A DNA stretch of 64,000 bases from Azolla caroliniana (GCA_043228905.1 JBHGNT010000004.1:7936001-8000000), one strand, 5' to 3'; positions 1-10,705 are shown, numbered from the stretch's first letter. Made by a program: numbers and translations. The notes: generated by a model from the sequence alone, not told the origin.

Positions 1-45
<45 letters not shown>

Positions 46-292
46 GCTCTGCTACGCACTGTACAACAATTACACCAATAACTCTATACAAAATAATGAC
101 AACCACCATAATACTTTGTTTGCCCTAGGTCATATTTATACTAATATGACTTTCGGACTATTTACAAATATAGCCACAATGGGCCAACAGGAACATATTT
201 ACATATATGTCCCTTCATCCAGTGAGAGGTTCTCACCGGGGTCTGCATCATCCGGCTCTCACCGGGCCTTCATCATCCCATCCGGCATGGGA
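1..292 (-). repeat. 3' LTR of Copia B (partial)
   Basis: It matches 4285-4556 with few differences, including the CT microsatellite at 1-42 and the passage around the CCCTAGGTCATATTTATAC block. The homology stops near 293 at CATCCGG, where the 5' LTR copy continues with AGGGACCGAG. The outer part lies outside the window. Confidence 0.88.
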
Positions 293-300
293 CATCTGGT

Positions 301-1698
301 TAGTCCAATTCGCTTCTGGCATGCGTCCAGCTTGTCGAGCATCAGCACCTTGGTCAACATATCTGACCCATTCTCCTCCGTCTGGATCTTCGTCAACATG
401 AACTCTCAATCTTCCACTCACTCCCGGATCCAGTGGTACCTCCGCTGGATGTGCTTCGTCCTGGAATGATACGTCGCGTTCTTTGCAAGATGGATGGCAC
501 TCTGGCTATCGCAATAGAGCTGGTATTTCTCTTGCCAGATCCCTAGCTCTCCGATGAAGTCCTTCATCCACAGTATTTCCTTGCCAGCTTCCACAACTGC
601 CATGCACTCCACTTCCGTGGTTGACAACACAACCGTCTTCTGCAGCCTCGACTGCCACGAAACAGCTCCCCTTGCATATGTCATAACATATCCCGATGTT
701 GACCGGCTGGTATCCGCATCAACCGACATATCTAAATCAGTGAAACCGTCAAGTTGGGGCTTACTGGAGCTGAATTGGAGACACATACTTGAGGTGCCTT
801 TCAAGTACCAGAGTATCCATTTTACCGCATTCCGGTGCTCCTTGCCGTGATTGCTCATAAACCGGCTCACCACTCCGACTGCATATCCGATATCCGGTCG
901 GGTACACACCATTGCGTACATTAAGCTCCCGACGGCAGAGGCATATGGTATCTTCATCATATCCGCCTTTTCTGCCTTCATCTTTGGGCTTTGCTTACCG
1001 GATAGCTTGCAGTTTGCTGGAAGTGTCGATCCGATCGGTCTCCCGTCTGACATGTTGAACCGCTGAAGCACCTTTGTCACATATTTCTCCTGTGATAGCC
1101 ACAATTGCTTCTTTGACCAGTCCCGGATGATATGCATCCCCAGTATCTGTCTTGTCGGACCCAAGTCTTTCAATTAGAAGGTCCGGTTCAGAGCCTTCTT
1201 CAGCATCCGTATCTTGACTTGGTCTCATTCGACGATCAACATGTCGTCCACATATAGGAGGAGTATCATGAAGTCTCCACCTTCAAACTTCTTCACAAAT
1301 ACGCAGTGATCGGCCTGCGTCTTGTGGTACCCTTGGTCAGTCATAAAGGAGTCGAACTTCCAGTACCATTGCCGGGGAGCCTGCTTCAAACCGTAGAGGC
1401 TCTTCTTCAATCGGAAAATCAGGTGCTCCTTCCCTTTCTTCACAAATCCCTCAAGTTGTTGCATGTCGATCTCCTCTTCGAGGTCGCCGTGGAGGAATGT
1501 CGTCTTCACGCCTAACTGCTCTACCTCGAGGTTCATGCTTGCCGCTATGCTCAGCACCGTCCGAATGGAAGTCATCTTTACTACCGGGGCAAATATCTCG
1601 TCGAAGTCCACACCCTTCTTCTGTTGGAACCCCTTTACCACGATCCTGGCTTTGTATCTTGGGGGGTTGCCAGCATCTCCCGGTTTCAACTTGTACAC
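301..1698 (-). pseudogene. Copia B reverse transcriptase and RNase H, broken
   Basis: The RT part (1698-1225) shows ARIVVKGFQQKKGVDFDEIF, the FLHGDLEEEI block, SLYGLKQAP and the catalytic YVDDML. The thumb and RNase H part (1173-418) shows PYASAVGSLMYAMVCTRPD, the SVDADTSRSTSGYV block and the catalytic CDSQSAIHLAKN. The two parts are in different frames and are separated by a stop (IVE then stop), so at least one frameshift lies near 1200. The C-terminal stretch KIQTEENGSDMLTK is recognisable at about 390-345 in a further frame. This polymerase would copy the retroelement RNA in the virus-like particle. It is non-functional here. Confidence 0.9.
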
Positions 1699-1956
1699 CC
1701 ACTTATTTTAGACTGCCCAATTTCCTTTCGGCAACTCCACCAGTTCATACGTGTGGTTCTGATGCAGGGAATCCATCTCGTCCTACATGGCACTCAACCA
1801 CTTGCGGCTATGGGTGTCCTCCTTTGCTTCTTTGAAGCTTTCCGGCTCCCCCTCATCGGGTAGCAGCACACGCTCTGCATCCGGAAATCTCCGGGGGAGC
1901 CTTCTCTCTCTGAGAGGATATCTTCGTCTTTGGCTTTTGGCAACCGGCTCCTCTGT

Positions 1957-2508
1957 TCATTCTTCATCCGAATCCGATTCGGGGTATTGGCATGTTCCGG
2001 TTTCAACTTCTTCTTCTGCCGGTTCGGTGTCCTCTCCGTAACCGGCCGGTTCTTTGAGTGTTAACTGGCTCTTTGCCGGGTAGGTCCATATCTCATCGAA
2101 CCGATCCTTACTGGTCAACTCGGAGTTCATTATCTTCTTCTCCGACTCCCAGTCGACAAGGTTCTTATCCTCCATGAAGATAATATCTCGACTCCGGAAA
2201 ACCTTCTTGTCGACCGGATCCCACACTGGGTAGCCGAACTCATCATCGCCGTATCCGAGGAATATGCAAGGCCGAGACTTTGGATCCAACTTTGCTCTCC
2301 AATCCTTTGCAGCATGCATGTAAGCGAGACACCCAAACACCTTCAGATGTCGGTAAGACACTTCCTTACCGGTCCATACTTTCTGCGGTGAGTCTCCGTC
2401 CAAGGGTACTGAGGGTGATCTGTTTATCACATACGTCGTTGACAGCACCTCAGCCCAAAACGTCTTGGGTAACTTTGCATGTGCTAGCATACTCCGGACC
2501 CTCTCCAT
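1957..2508 (-). pseudogene. Copia B integrase C-terminal part
   Basis: It starts at the motif TIMERVRSMLAHAKLP, which normally follows the catalytic Glu of copia integrase, and continues through INRSPSVPLDGDSPQKVWTGK, LKVFGCLAYMHAAKD and RPCIFLGYGDDEFGYPVWD to a Glu/Asp-rich linker. Upstream (about 2508-2540) the frame passes from SFRSRPPMRP directly into NETIMERV, so the core with both catalytic Asp residues has been deleted. Element B could not integrate by itself. Confidence 0.88.
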
Positions 2509-3413
2509 TATGGTCTCATTGGTGGCCTTGATCGGAAGGAGGTCTGGTTTTGCTTACCAGCCAAGCAATCAGTGCACTTCTCAAGGTGCACGTCTTTCAC
2601 CGGAATGAGGTTTTCATCGACAAGCCTCTTCATCCCCGTCTCGCTCATGTGACACAGGCTCTTGTGCCATAGCTCACCGGCAGTGTCGGATGCAACGTTC
2701 ACTTCTTCCGGACATATCCGGGCATTCATCAAGTACAGTGTGTTGACCTTCCGGGCTCGAGCCACTATTAGGCTCCCTTTGCAGAACTTCATGATACCGT
2801 TCCGGATGCTACCCGTGTAGCCTTCATCACCTAGTCGACCGGTTGATATCGGGTTCAGTCGAACCTCTGGAACATGTCGGACATCCTTCAGCAGCAGCTT
2901 GCATCCGGTTGGTGTTGTCAACCACACGTCTCCTATGCCAACAATTCGGCACGTACCTTCATTCCCCATCTGAACACAGCCATGATCACCGGTTGTGTAG
3001 GATGAGAAGCATTTCCGGTCCGGGGTCAGGTGGAACGATGCTCCGGAATCGACAACCCACGTTGTCTTGTCGCCGGCAAGGTTCAACTCACTCTCCTCGA
3101 TGATGACCATCAACTCTTCTTCACTTGCCGCGATTACCGTCGTTCTCTTCCAGTCCGGTCCCCTCCGGTCTTTACCGTTTCGGTCCGATGACCCCTTCAA
3201 ATCGGTACTATGGGTTTCCTTGTCTTTCCGCAAATGACGACAGTTCTCTGGAAATGCCCCGGCTTCCCACAGTAGAAGCAAGTGGGTCTTCCCCTTGACT
3301 TTGACCAAGTCCCCGACTTTTCCCGGTTCTGGGGACTCCAGTTCCTTTATCTTCCTCGTTCCGATTCGGTAAGGAGCGCTTTGGAGTCGGAGCTCGTATC
3401 CTTGTCTTTCCAA
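2508..3413 (-). pseudogene. Copia B gag end, protease and GAG-pre-integrase
   Basis: The protease active site is intact (TWVVDSGASFHLTPDRKCFS), followed by the GCKLLLKDVRHVPEV block and LNPISTGRLGDEGYTG. The pre-integrase region shows GELWHKSLCHMSETGMKRL and an HHCC-like finger ending CTDCLAGKQNQTSF. The zinc-knuckle region upstream is scrambled by a frameshift. The gag remainder (DEVLALLLLGSLPDRWETLV) lies in another frame at 3574-3347. Confidence 0.85.
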
Positions 3414-3583
3414 CGCTCCTCCTCATCTAGCAAGCTCGACTTGACTCTTGCTAGGGATAATTGTTTTCCTTCCGGCCCGGCATTGCCCAAAGTGACAACT
3501 AACGTCTCCCATCTATCTGGGAGGGAACCGAGCAGAAGCAATGCTAGTACCTCATCGGCGAGGGGTACTTGCAACGATGTTGC

Positions 3584-3975
3584 CTAGTGAATCAGCCCCT
3601 GGAAGGCATTCATGTGCTCCGCCATGCTGGAGCCATCTTGGTATTGGAGCCTCACTAGCTTCCGAAATACCGAAACCCGATTTACAGCATTTTTGTTTTG
3701 AAACATAATGTCGATCTTCTCCCAGAGCTCATGAGCCTTACTCTCCTCATTAAAGTTGTTGTACAGGCTCATGTCGATGAAGCACCATATGTACGCCGTT
3801 GTCTTCATGTGCATCACCTCCCATATCGTGGTATCGATCTTGTCTAGTCTCTTGTCCCCGAACTGAACCGACAACCAGAGATCTTTAACCACGAGCATGT
3901 CCCTCATCTTCGACTTCCACACTAAGTAGTTGGAGCCTGTGAGCTTGAACATGCCTCCCAATGAATCTTCCATTT
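3584..3975 (-). pseudogene. Copia B gag N-terminal part
   Basis: The likely start is MEDSLGGMFKLTG at 3972, just downstream of the primer site. Copia gag features follow: NYLVWKSKMRDMLVVKDLW, then ALWEVMHMKTTAYIWCFIDM-like sequence and HELWEKIDIMFQNKNAVNR. It would form the capsid shell. The frame breaks near 3584 after AFQGLIH and resumes elsewhere. Confidence 0.85.
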
Positions 3976-3988
3976 TATGTGTTGTTTT

Positions 3989-4000
3989 GCTCTGATACCA
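3989..4000 (-). promoter_or_regulatory. Primer binding site of Copia B (initiator Met tRNA)
   Basis: On the minus strand it reads TGGTATCAGAGC, the standard plant copia site complementary to the 3' end of initiator Met tRNA. It lies three bases inside the LTR end at 4004. Confidence 0.92.
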
Positions 4001-4003
4001 GTT

Positions 4004-4283
4004 TGTGAGATTATGCGGAATTATGCTCGGCCACAACCGAGTCTTCAATTACTTCGTTGAGAGTTACAAACATAGAAATGGGAATGTGGAGATAGATGCA
4101 CGTATACACAAGAAAACACTGAAAGAGAGTACACAATATGTTTACGTGGAAAACCCTAAACGGGAAAAACCACGAGAGCCCACAAGCTCCAAACTATCAC
4201 TATGTCTAAGAGGAATACAGCACAGAAACACAGAGGCAACGACCTCATGCTCACAATCTTCACCTGGCGGTGGTTACAACAAA

Positions 4284-4320
<37 letters not shown>

Positions 4321-4572
4321 ACACTGTACAACAACAGTTACACCAATAACTCTATACAAAATAATGACAACCACCATAATACTTTGTTTGCCCTAGGTCA
4401 TATTTATACTAATATGACTTTCGGACTATTTACAAATATAGCCACAATGGGCCAACAAGAACATATTTACATATATGTCCCTTCATCCGGTGAGAGGTTC
4501 TCACTAGGGTCTGCATCATCCGGTTCTCACCGGGCCTTCATCATCCCATCCGGAGGGACCGAGATCCTAACA
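4004..4572 (-). repeat. 5' LTR of Copia B
   Basis: 569 bp, TG at 4572/4571 and CA next to the primer site (minus strand). It contains a CT microsatellite at 4288-4316. It matches 1-292 over their shared part. Confidence 0.9.
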
Positions 4573-4738
4573 ATATGGTACCGACTTCATATCTTCCCCC
4601 TCTAGACCAGATGTCGAACAATCTCACTGAGAAAGCCGAAGATTAATTGGGAGCGGGGTCGAAGCAAATTTGGTCGATTGCATGTTGAAGTGCTCCAGGA
4701 CACGTCTGATGTAGTCATCTTGAGATAGGAATATAATT

Positions 4739-5442
4739 TGATAGGATACGGACCGTAGATCTATGTGAAATAGTAGACAAAAACTTTACACAACAAGGAA
4801 ATCAGAAATATAACAAAGCATAGAGAATGCACACAGTACACAATATTTTACGTGGAAACCCTAAACAAGGGGAAAACCATGGACAACAGGGAATCACTAT
4901 ATAAACAGAAGATACAGGAGAAAGGACAAGTTACAACTCTTTGTTCTAAACAGAGTATACCCACTTAGGGTTCTTGGCAAGTTTCTCAAAACTGTGTCAC
5001 CGCTCTACCTCTTGTGCACTCTCGCGTCTCTCTTCCTCACACCCAGTTATGCTTTGTACAACACTTCGTTATGTTCTACAACGCTTTATTATGTTTTGCC
5101 CTAGGTGTATATATATAGCAAAACACAATATGGGCTATTTACAAATATGGTTGTTGTTATTATTATTATTACTCTCTGTTAATCAGTCGACTACCCAACT
5201 CCAATTTCAGGTTTCTAATCAGCCCGACTCCCATGTCGGCCCCATGTCGACTATCCAGTCGATATGACTAGTCGGCCTTGACTTTGACTTGGACCATCTA
5301 TATCCAATATTGTCGACTCTTTCTTGTCTTTGATTGTTTACTCTTCCTTGGCCCGACTAGTCAACTATTCCTTGTTTCCGACTGTCGGCTATTCCTTGGC
5401 CGACCCGTTGGCTCCTCCCACAGGAGGGACATATTTCCAACA
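4739..5442 (-). mobile_element. Solo LTR C
   Basis: 704 bp, minus orientation (starts TGTTGGAAATATGTCCCTCC at 5442 and ends TATCCTATCA at 4739). It is flanked by a perfect 5-bp duplication TAATT at 4734-4738 and 5443-5447. It sits inside the RT of relic A. No internal region or second LTR remains, so this is a solo LTR left by recombination between two LTRs. Confidence 0.9.
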
Positions 5443-5646
5443 TAATTGTCGCTAATTCCGGAGCCGACTAATCTTCATTCCGAGTATGTGTTGAGCAGGA
5501 CCTAGGTCCTACAATGCAAACTTCAACTGTAGTTGCCGAACAAGATCGGTAAGCTCTCTGACATGCCGGCCGTAGAGAAGCATGTCGTCCACATAAAGGA
5601 TGAGGAAGATGGGGGACCCATCTTGAGTTGTTTTGGAGAAGAGGCA

Positions 5647-6200
5647 TGTGCAGAATAGCGCTCGGCCACAACTGAGTCTCAAACTTACAATGGAAAAAAT
5701 AAACAAAAAATAGCAATGCACTTACGTAGACAATAGAGACGACAACAAATGTTTACGTGGAAAACCCTAATCGGGAAAACCAAGGGAGCCCACAGACTCC
5801 AACTATCACTATGAGAGGAAGGATAAAATGCGAGACTCAGAGGCAACGACCTCGAGCTCTATGTCTTCGCCAACTGGCGGTTACAATAGAAAATACGTTC
5901 TGTTTCTCTCTCGCTCTCTCTGTCTCTCTCTCTGTCTATACAACAAAACAATAACAACATCATCAAAACACTATTTGCCCTAGTTATATTTATACTCATA
6001 TAACTTATGGGATATTTACAAATATGACCTCAACGGTCACGTCTAAACATATTCACAAATATGTTCATACTTGTTGGTTCATACTGGATCCGACCGAACT
6101 CGTTCCGGATCCATACGGTCTGGTTCCTCCCTTAGTCCCGTCTGATCCGGCTTGTCCAGTTATCATCCGGATCCCATCCAGAGGGACTTGTTGCTCAACA
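5647..6200 (-). mobile_element. Solo LTR D
   Basis: 554 bp, minus orientation (TGTTGAGCAACAAGTCCC at 6200, ending CTGCACA at 5647). The flanking 5-mers (minus strand) TGTCT and TGCCT differ by one transition and are read as a decayed duplication. The RT of relic A continues across it (DENHC to LFSKTTQ). The sequence resembles solo LTR F. Confidence 0.85.
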
Positions 6201-6284
6201 AGACAGTGGTTCTCATCACTCTTGGGGAAGCCAACCGATTGTATAAAATCATCAAATTTATTGTTCCATTGTCGTGGAGCCTAT

Positions 6285-6798
6285 TGGGAAACAGGTCCCT
6301 CCGAATGGGAAGAACACCCGAATCAATCAATGGCTATCGGCCCCAGCCAAAAAATCGACTAATCAACAATCAATCGATAATCGACTCGGCTAATATCCAA
6401 ATCGAACGAATCCTATTAAGGCTAATTTGTAAATAGTCATTTAAGTGTATAAGTATAAATAGTTAGGGCAAGTAGTTAAGTATAATCATCATGTTATACT
6501 AAAAAGAGATAGAAAGTAGTTGTGTATGTAACTAGCGCGAGAGAGTTGTAACTTTACAGCCATTTGTCTGACGAAGAAGAACTCAAGGTAGTTGCCTTGA
6601 GATTCTTATTTGTGTATTTCCTCTCAATATAGTGATTCTATTTTGGAGTTTGTGGGCTCCCGTGGTTTTCCCCATTTCAGGGTTTCCACATAAATATCAT
6701 GTCTCCCTGTACTTCTGGTTTCCGTTTGTCTCTGTACTGTCGATTTGATCAATCACGTGTTAGTGAGAACCGGTTGTGGCTGGTTGGGGATCCTAACA
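6285..6798 (+). repeat. 5' LTR of Copia E
   Basis: It starts TGGGAAACAGGTCCCTCC, slightly damaged at the first bases, and ends GGGGATCCTAACA directly before the primer site. It abuts the truncated end of relic A. Confidence 0.83.
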
Positions 6799-6801
6799 AA
6801 C

Positions 6802-6813
6802 TGGTATCAGAGC
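6802..6813 (+). promoter_or_regulatory. Primer binding site of Copia E
   Basis: TGGTATCAGAGC, a perfect match to the initiator Met tRNA site, three bases after the LTR. Confidence 0.92.
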
Positions 6814-6821
6814 GATGGATG

Positions 6822-7371
6822 TGTTGGGAAATTGGTCCCTCCGGATGGGATCCGGATGAGAACTGATCAAGCCGAATCGGACGAATTCAACGAAGGAACC
6901 GGATCGGATGGACCTAGAAGGATATCCAGTTGGATCTACTATGAACCAGAAGAGAGAGACTCATATGTAAATATGTTTCTTAGGGGTCGTTGAGGCCACA
7001 TTTGTAAATAGCTCGTAAGTTATATGAGTATAAATATAACTAGGGAAAATGTGTTGAAAAACTGTGTGTGAGTTATTGTTGTGTTGTACTACACAGACCT
7101 ACACACACAGAGTGAAGCTGAAAGCATTTTTGTTGTAACCGCCAGTTGGCGAAGATAGAGCTCGAGGTCATTGCCTCAGAGTTTCACATTGTAATACCTC
7201 TCCTCATAGTAATCTTGTTCGAAGTTCAGTGAACTCCCATGGTTTTTCCACATTAATACCCTACGTCATCTTGTTTTGATTGTGTAAGTGCATTCATCCT
7301 CTCTCTTTTTATTTTCTATTTCTTCCATTGTGTAATTGAGACTCTGTTGTGGCCGAGCACTATTCCACACA
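6822..7371 (+). mobile_element. Solo LTR F in the leader of Copia E
   Basis: 550 bp, TGTTGGGAAATTGG to TATTCCACACA. It is flanked by GGATG (6817-6821) and GGATA (7372-7376), a target duplication with one change. It lies between the primer site of E and the gag of E, which explains why gag starts about 560 bp late. No internal region is left. Confidence 0.87.
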
Positions 7372-7376
7372 GGATA

Positions 7377-7884
7377 AACATTTTTCTAGAATGTTCAAGT
7401 TAACCGGCTCCAACTACTCAGTGTGGAAGTCAACGACACGGGATATGCTCGTGTGCAAAGACTTATGTTTGTTAGTGCAATACGGCAAGACCAAGCCTAA
7501 CAATATCGATGCATCAACTTGGGAAGTCATGCATCTAAAGGCAGCAGCGTACATAAGGTGTTTCATAGACATGAGCCTATACAACAACTTTAACGAGGAG
7601 ACAGATGTTGAAGTCCTATAGAAGAAGATCAGGTGCATGTTCGAGAACAAGAACGTCGTAAATAGAGTGTCTGTCTTCATAAAGATCGTGAGACTTCGGT
7701 ATCAGGATGACTCCAGCATGGCGGAGCATCTAAACACCTTCTAGGGACCACTAAATCAAACTACCTCTCTAGAAGTACCTATGGCCGACGAGGTATTAGC
7801 TTTATTGTTGTTGGGATCCCTTCCGGACAGCTGAGAAACGCTCGTTGTCACATTGGGACCTACCGAACCGGAAGGGAAGCATTT
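7377..7884 (+). pseudogene. Copia E gag, first part
   Basis: From MFKLTGSNYSVWKSTTRDML at 7391, through DASTWEVMHLKAAAYIRCFI and ENKNVVNRVSVFIKIVRLRY to ADEVLALLLLGSLPDS. Stops occur after DVEVL, after HLNTF and after LPDS. The frame is cut at PEGKH by the insertion of Copia G and resumes exactly at 18725. Confidence 0.88.
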
Positions 7885-8051
7885 TGTTCCGACTGTTCGG
7901 AAATCCGACAGTCGAAGAGTCGGAAAATAGGAGCCGAGTTGATGAGGAACTCGGAATCGTGTAAATAGCCAACTCGGGAGACTATACTTGTAAATAGTCT
8001 AAGTGTGCACGCCATGAGGGCTACGTATGTAAATAACCAAAAAGTTGCATA
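7885..8051 (+). repeat. 5' LTR of Copia G, left part
   Basis: It matches 18180-18379 (GAGCCGAGTTGATGAGG, AACTCGGGAGACTATACTTG and so on) with an internal deletion near the start. It stops at GCATA, where gypsy H begins. Confidence 0.9.
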
Positions 8052-8503
8052 TGTCAGGAATAGTACTAAACATAGAGAGGATTAGTACTAGAGAAGGGAA
8101 GTACTATTAGTACTAAGAGGACGGGACTGCGTAAGACTCCCGAGAGAGGAAGAGAGAAGAGGAGAGAGAGAGAGAGAGATAACGAGGACGAGAGAGAGAG
8201 AGAGAGATGATGATAACAGATTATATATTATAAGAAGAGTAAGTACAAAAGGGCTATGAGGCTAAAGACTAGCGTTGAACCAATTTGGTTCAACATAATG
8301 CCTACTGCCCTCTTTTATAGTGTTCTCAGGAGTAATCCTGAAGCTTCTAGAATGTTCCAGAGAAATCTAGAATATAAATTAATTTCCTATAATAAAATGT
8401 AAATTAAAATAATATCTTACGTATTACAATAGATGATATAATGGTCAAGAGCTCGACCCATATAACCTAAGGTCATGGGTTCGAGTCTTGCCATATCATA
8501 ACA
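8052..8503 (-). repeat. 3' LTR of Gypsy H
   Basis: 452 bp. It contains GA-rich tracts (8161-8205) and, at 8442-8492, a tRNA-like stretch with a B-box-like GGGTTCGAGTC. The same features recur in the other LTR. Confidence 0.92.
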
Positions 8504-8879
8504 TTATCCCCCCTTTAAAACGACGAGTGTCACGAGTCGTTTTGGATGGAGGACCCGGTTTGTGTGGATATTGACGATGGAAGTCTTCAAGAAGCGCCCA
8601 AGCATTGGTCACATTCTCGATCGGTTCCCAAGTACGTTCGTTGGGACTATAGCCTAGCCAATCGACTAGATAGTAGAGCTTGTTGCGATCAATCTTGGAA
8701 TCAAGGATGGCGGCAACCTCATACTCTGGTCCATCTTCAAGCTCGATCAGGGGTGGAGGTTGTATAATACGTCCTGGGATGGTGATCTCGTGATAGGGTT
8801 TGAGGAGAGAACTATGAAACACCGGATGTATCCGAAGTTGAGGAGGTAGATCGAGACGAAATGTGTCATCATTAATCTT
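8496..8879 (-). pseudogene. Gypsy H integrase tail with chromodomain
   Basis: After the integrase tail (HSSLLKPYHEITIPGR) comes a chromodomain: EYEVAAILDSKI, then LYYLVDWLGYSPNERTWEP and NAWALLEDFHRQYPHKPG. The aromatic cage-type positions (Y, W, W) are present. In chromoviruses this domain directs integration to chromatin with particular histone marks. It joins the integrase core upstream after a break near 8880. Confidence 0.9.
8504..8520 (-). promoter_or_regulatory. Polypurine tract of Gypsy H
   Basis: On the minus strand this is TTTTAAAGGGGGGATAA immediately before the LTR. The pol frame reads through it (RFKGGIML) and stops only at 8496, inside the LTR. Confidence 0.85.
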
Positions 8880-9674
8880 TCAGATAATACGGAAAGGACC
8901 TAATCGCCGATAATCCAACTTCTCACATGGGCGAGTAGTCTTGATGTGTCGTCGTAGCAACCACACCCGATCTCCAATGTTAAAACTAGATGGAAGTCGA
9001 TGACGATCCACGTAGACCTTGTGTGTTTGTTGAGCTTGCTGGAGATGAGTAGATAAATCTGCTTGTATATTGCGTAACTGCTCTAAACGATCCTCCGCGC
9101 AAGGATTTGTGGACACCTCTGGGGTTTCAAGTACACTCCACCGAGGGTGACATCCCGTATAAGCATAAAATGGCGTAACTTTAGTCGAAGCGTGGATAGA
9201 GTTATTATAGGCAAATTCAGCAAAGTGGAGAATATCTACCAAGTTATCCTGATGATAGCTGAGAAAGCACCGCAGATACTGCTCCAGCGTTTCATTTGTT
9301 CGTTCGGCTTGGCCGTCGGTTTGTGGGTGGTAGCCGGAGGATAGGTTACAAGTGACCTTGAGCATTTTAAAAAGGTCCTTCCAGAATTTTGACACGAACT
9401 GGGGTCCACGGTCGTTGACGATACTATCGGGAAGTCCATGATGCCAAAATACTTCACGCATGACAATTTCGGCGGTGTCTTCACTGGAGATTTCCTTAGT
9501 ACATGGCAAGAAATGAGCCATCTTCGTATATCGATCTACCACTATTAGAATCGCATTGAACCCCTTAGAGACTGGAAGATCTATGATGAAGTCTAGAGCA
9601 ATGGATTGCCACGGCTTGCTTGGAATTGGTAATGGTTCTAATAAACCATATGGATGATGCCTTGGCATTTTCAC
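8880..9674 (-). pseudogene. Gypsy H integrase core
   Basis: A long open stretch with the catalytic triad: Asp in SIALDFIIDLP, Asp in VNDRGPQFVSKFW, Glu in GQAERTNETLEQYLR. The C-terminal region (FNIGDRVWLLRRHIKTTRP, RRLGPFRI) is the GPY/F-type module. The HHCC zinc finger lies upstream across a break near 9700. Confidence 0.93.
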
Positions 9675-9719
9675 TCTGCAGCATGTATCACAAGTCCGAA
9701 CAAAATCTTCGACAAATTG

Positions 9720-10031
9720 TCACATACGGGACCACCAGAATGATCGTTGTACTAAATCTAATGTTTTAGTACTACCAAAATGCCCAGCTGTATATGTGTC
9801 ATGACAGTTTTGTACTACTCGAAAGCGGCAAGAACCATTAGGAACATACAAAAGTTCTTTAAAGAAGAGTAATCCATCATGGTATTTGAATTGTCGATAG
9901 TCCGTACCTAGTGGTTGCGACTGTGAACACGACGCTCGAGAGGGATCAATTTGTGCTAGTATAGCTTGGGCGAAAGCATCTGTCTTCAGGTCCGCACGTA
10001 TGATATTGATAACGTGGGAATCCATGGGCAT
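9720..10031 (-). pseudogene. Gypsy H RNase H-integrase linker and HHCC finger
   Basis: It shows FHDGLLFFKELLYVP-like sequence followed by the first half of the zinc finger, CHDTYTAGHFGSTKTLDLVQ and FWWSRM. The Cys pair (RTCDTCCR) follows at about 9690 in another frame, so a stop or shift lies between. Confidence 0.85.
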
Positions 10032-10132
10032 GCCAAAAACCTGTGTTGCTTGCAGTCGTGTGTCGGTCCCAAGATTACTTGCTTTTGGTTATCGAAAGTT
10101 GGCTCGTCGGGACACGGTGTTAGATACGAACG

Positions 10133-10705
10133 TCATGATAATGCATCTGCCTTCCCTTGGTGCTTCCCCGAACAATATGTAATTTTGAAGTCAAAACGCG
10201 TGAGGAAGTGGGCCCACCGATCTTGACGTCGATTTAACACACGAGCATCCTGAAAGTAGGCAAGGTTTTTATGGTCACTAAATACGGTGACTTGATGAGA
10301 GGATCCCTCTAAAAAAGGCCTCCATTGCATAAACGAGTCCACTATTGCCAATAGCTCCTTATCATGAATTTCGTAGTTGATTTCGGCAGCGTCAAACTTG
10401 TGTGAGTGAAAAGCCACAGGATGTAGCTTTTCATCATTACCCTGTTGTGACAAAATGCTCCCCAGTGCGAAATCTGATGCGTCAGCTTCGATAATGAATG
10501 GTTTTTCCGGATCGACATGAGCTAGAATTGGAGCCAATGTAAATGCCTTTTTAAGACTCTCGAAAGCCATATCTACTTCTTCAGACCAAACGAACGATTG
10601 TCCCTTCCTGGTAAGTTGTGTGAGAGGCAGAACGAGCTTTGAGTAATCTTGTATAAACTTCCGGTAAAAATTGGCAAAGCCTAAAAAGCATTCCACGTCC
10701 CGCAC
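10133..10705 (-). pseudogene. Gypsy H RT thumb and RNase H
   Basis: It opens with ECFLGFANFYRKFIQDYSKL. The RNase H domain has the catalytic Asp in FIIEADASDFALGSILSQ, Glu in INYEIHDKELLAIVDSF and Asp in VFSDHKNLAYF. It ends at GKHQGKADALS, the usual boundary before the linker. Confidence 0.92.

Larger units (their letters stand above)
1..4572 (-). mobile_element. Copia B: Ty1-copia LTR retrotransposon, 3' LTR cut by window edge
   Basis: This is a minus-strand copia element with its 5' LTR at 4004-4572, primer site at 3989-4000, decayed gag-pol between about 300 and 3975, and a partial 3' LTR at 1-292. The 5' LTR begins (minus strand) TGTTAGGATCTCGG and ends ACA. The 3' LTR copy lacks about the first 24 bases and the polypurine tract, because the RNase H end runs straight into LTR sequence near position 293. 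The gag and protease wording is close to the copies in E and G, so these belong to related families of the Tork/Tnt1 type (inference). The element interrupts the RT of relic A at the MKSVPY motif. It is defective, with several stops, frameshifts and a deleted integrase core. Confidence 0.9.
4573..6284 (-). mobile_element. Copia A: old RT relic carrying three later insertions
   Basis: Read on the minus strand and skipping the insertions, three fragments rebuild one copia RT. 6284-6201 reads APRQWNNKFDDFIQ then KSDENHC. 5646-5443 reads LFSKTTQDGSP, LILYVDDMLL, a stop, and DLGPAQHILGMKI. 4738-4573 reads LSQDDYIRRVLEHFNM, TPLPINLRLSQ and EDMKSVPY. The reading continues across each insertion point, which proves the order of events: A was there first, then solo LTRs C and D and copia B landed in it. 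The relic has a stop after KFAL and a one-base shift near LSQ. The rest of A is not in the window. Confidence 0.88.

Noticed and set aside
4156-4396. Ser-Leu repeat frames around 4290
   Set aside because: Translation of a CT microsatellite within an LTR.
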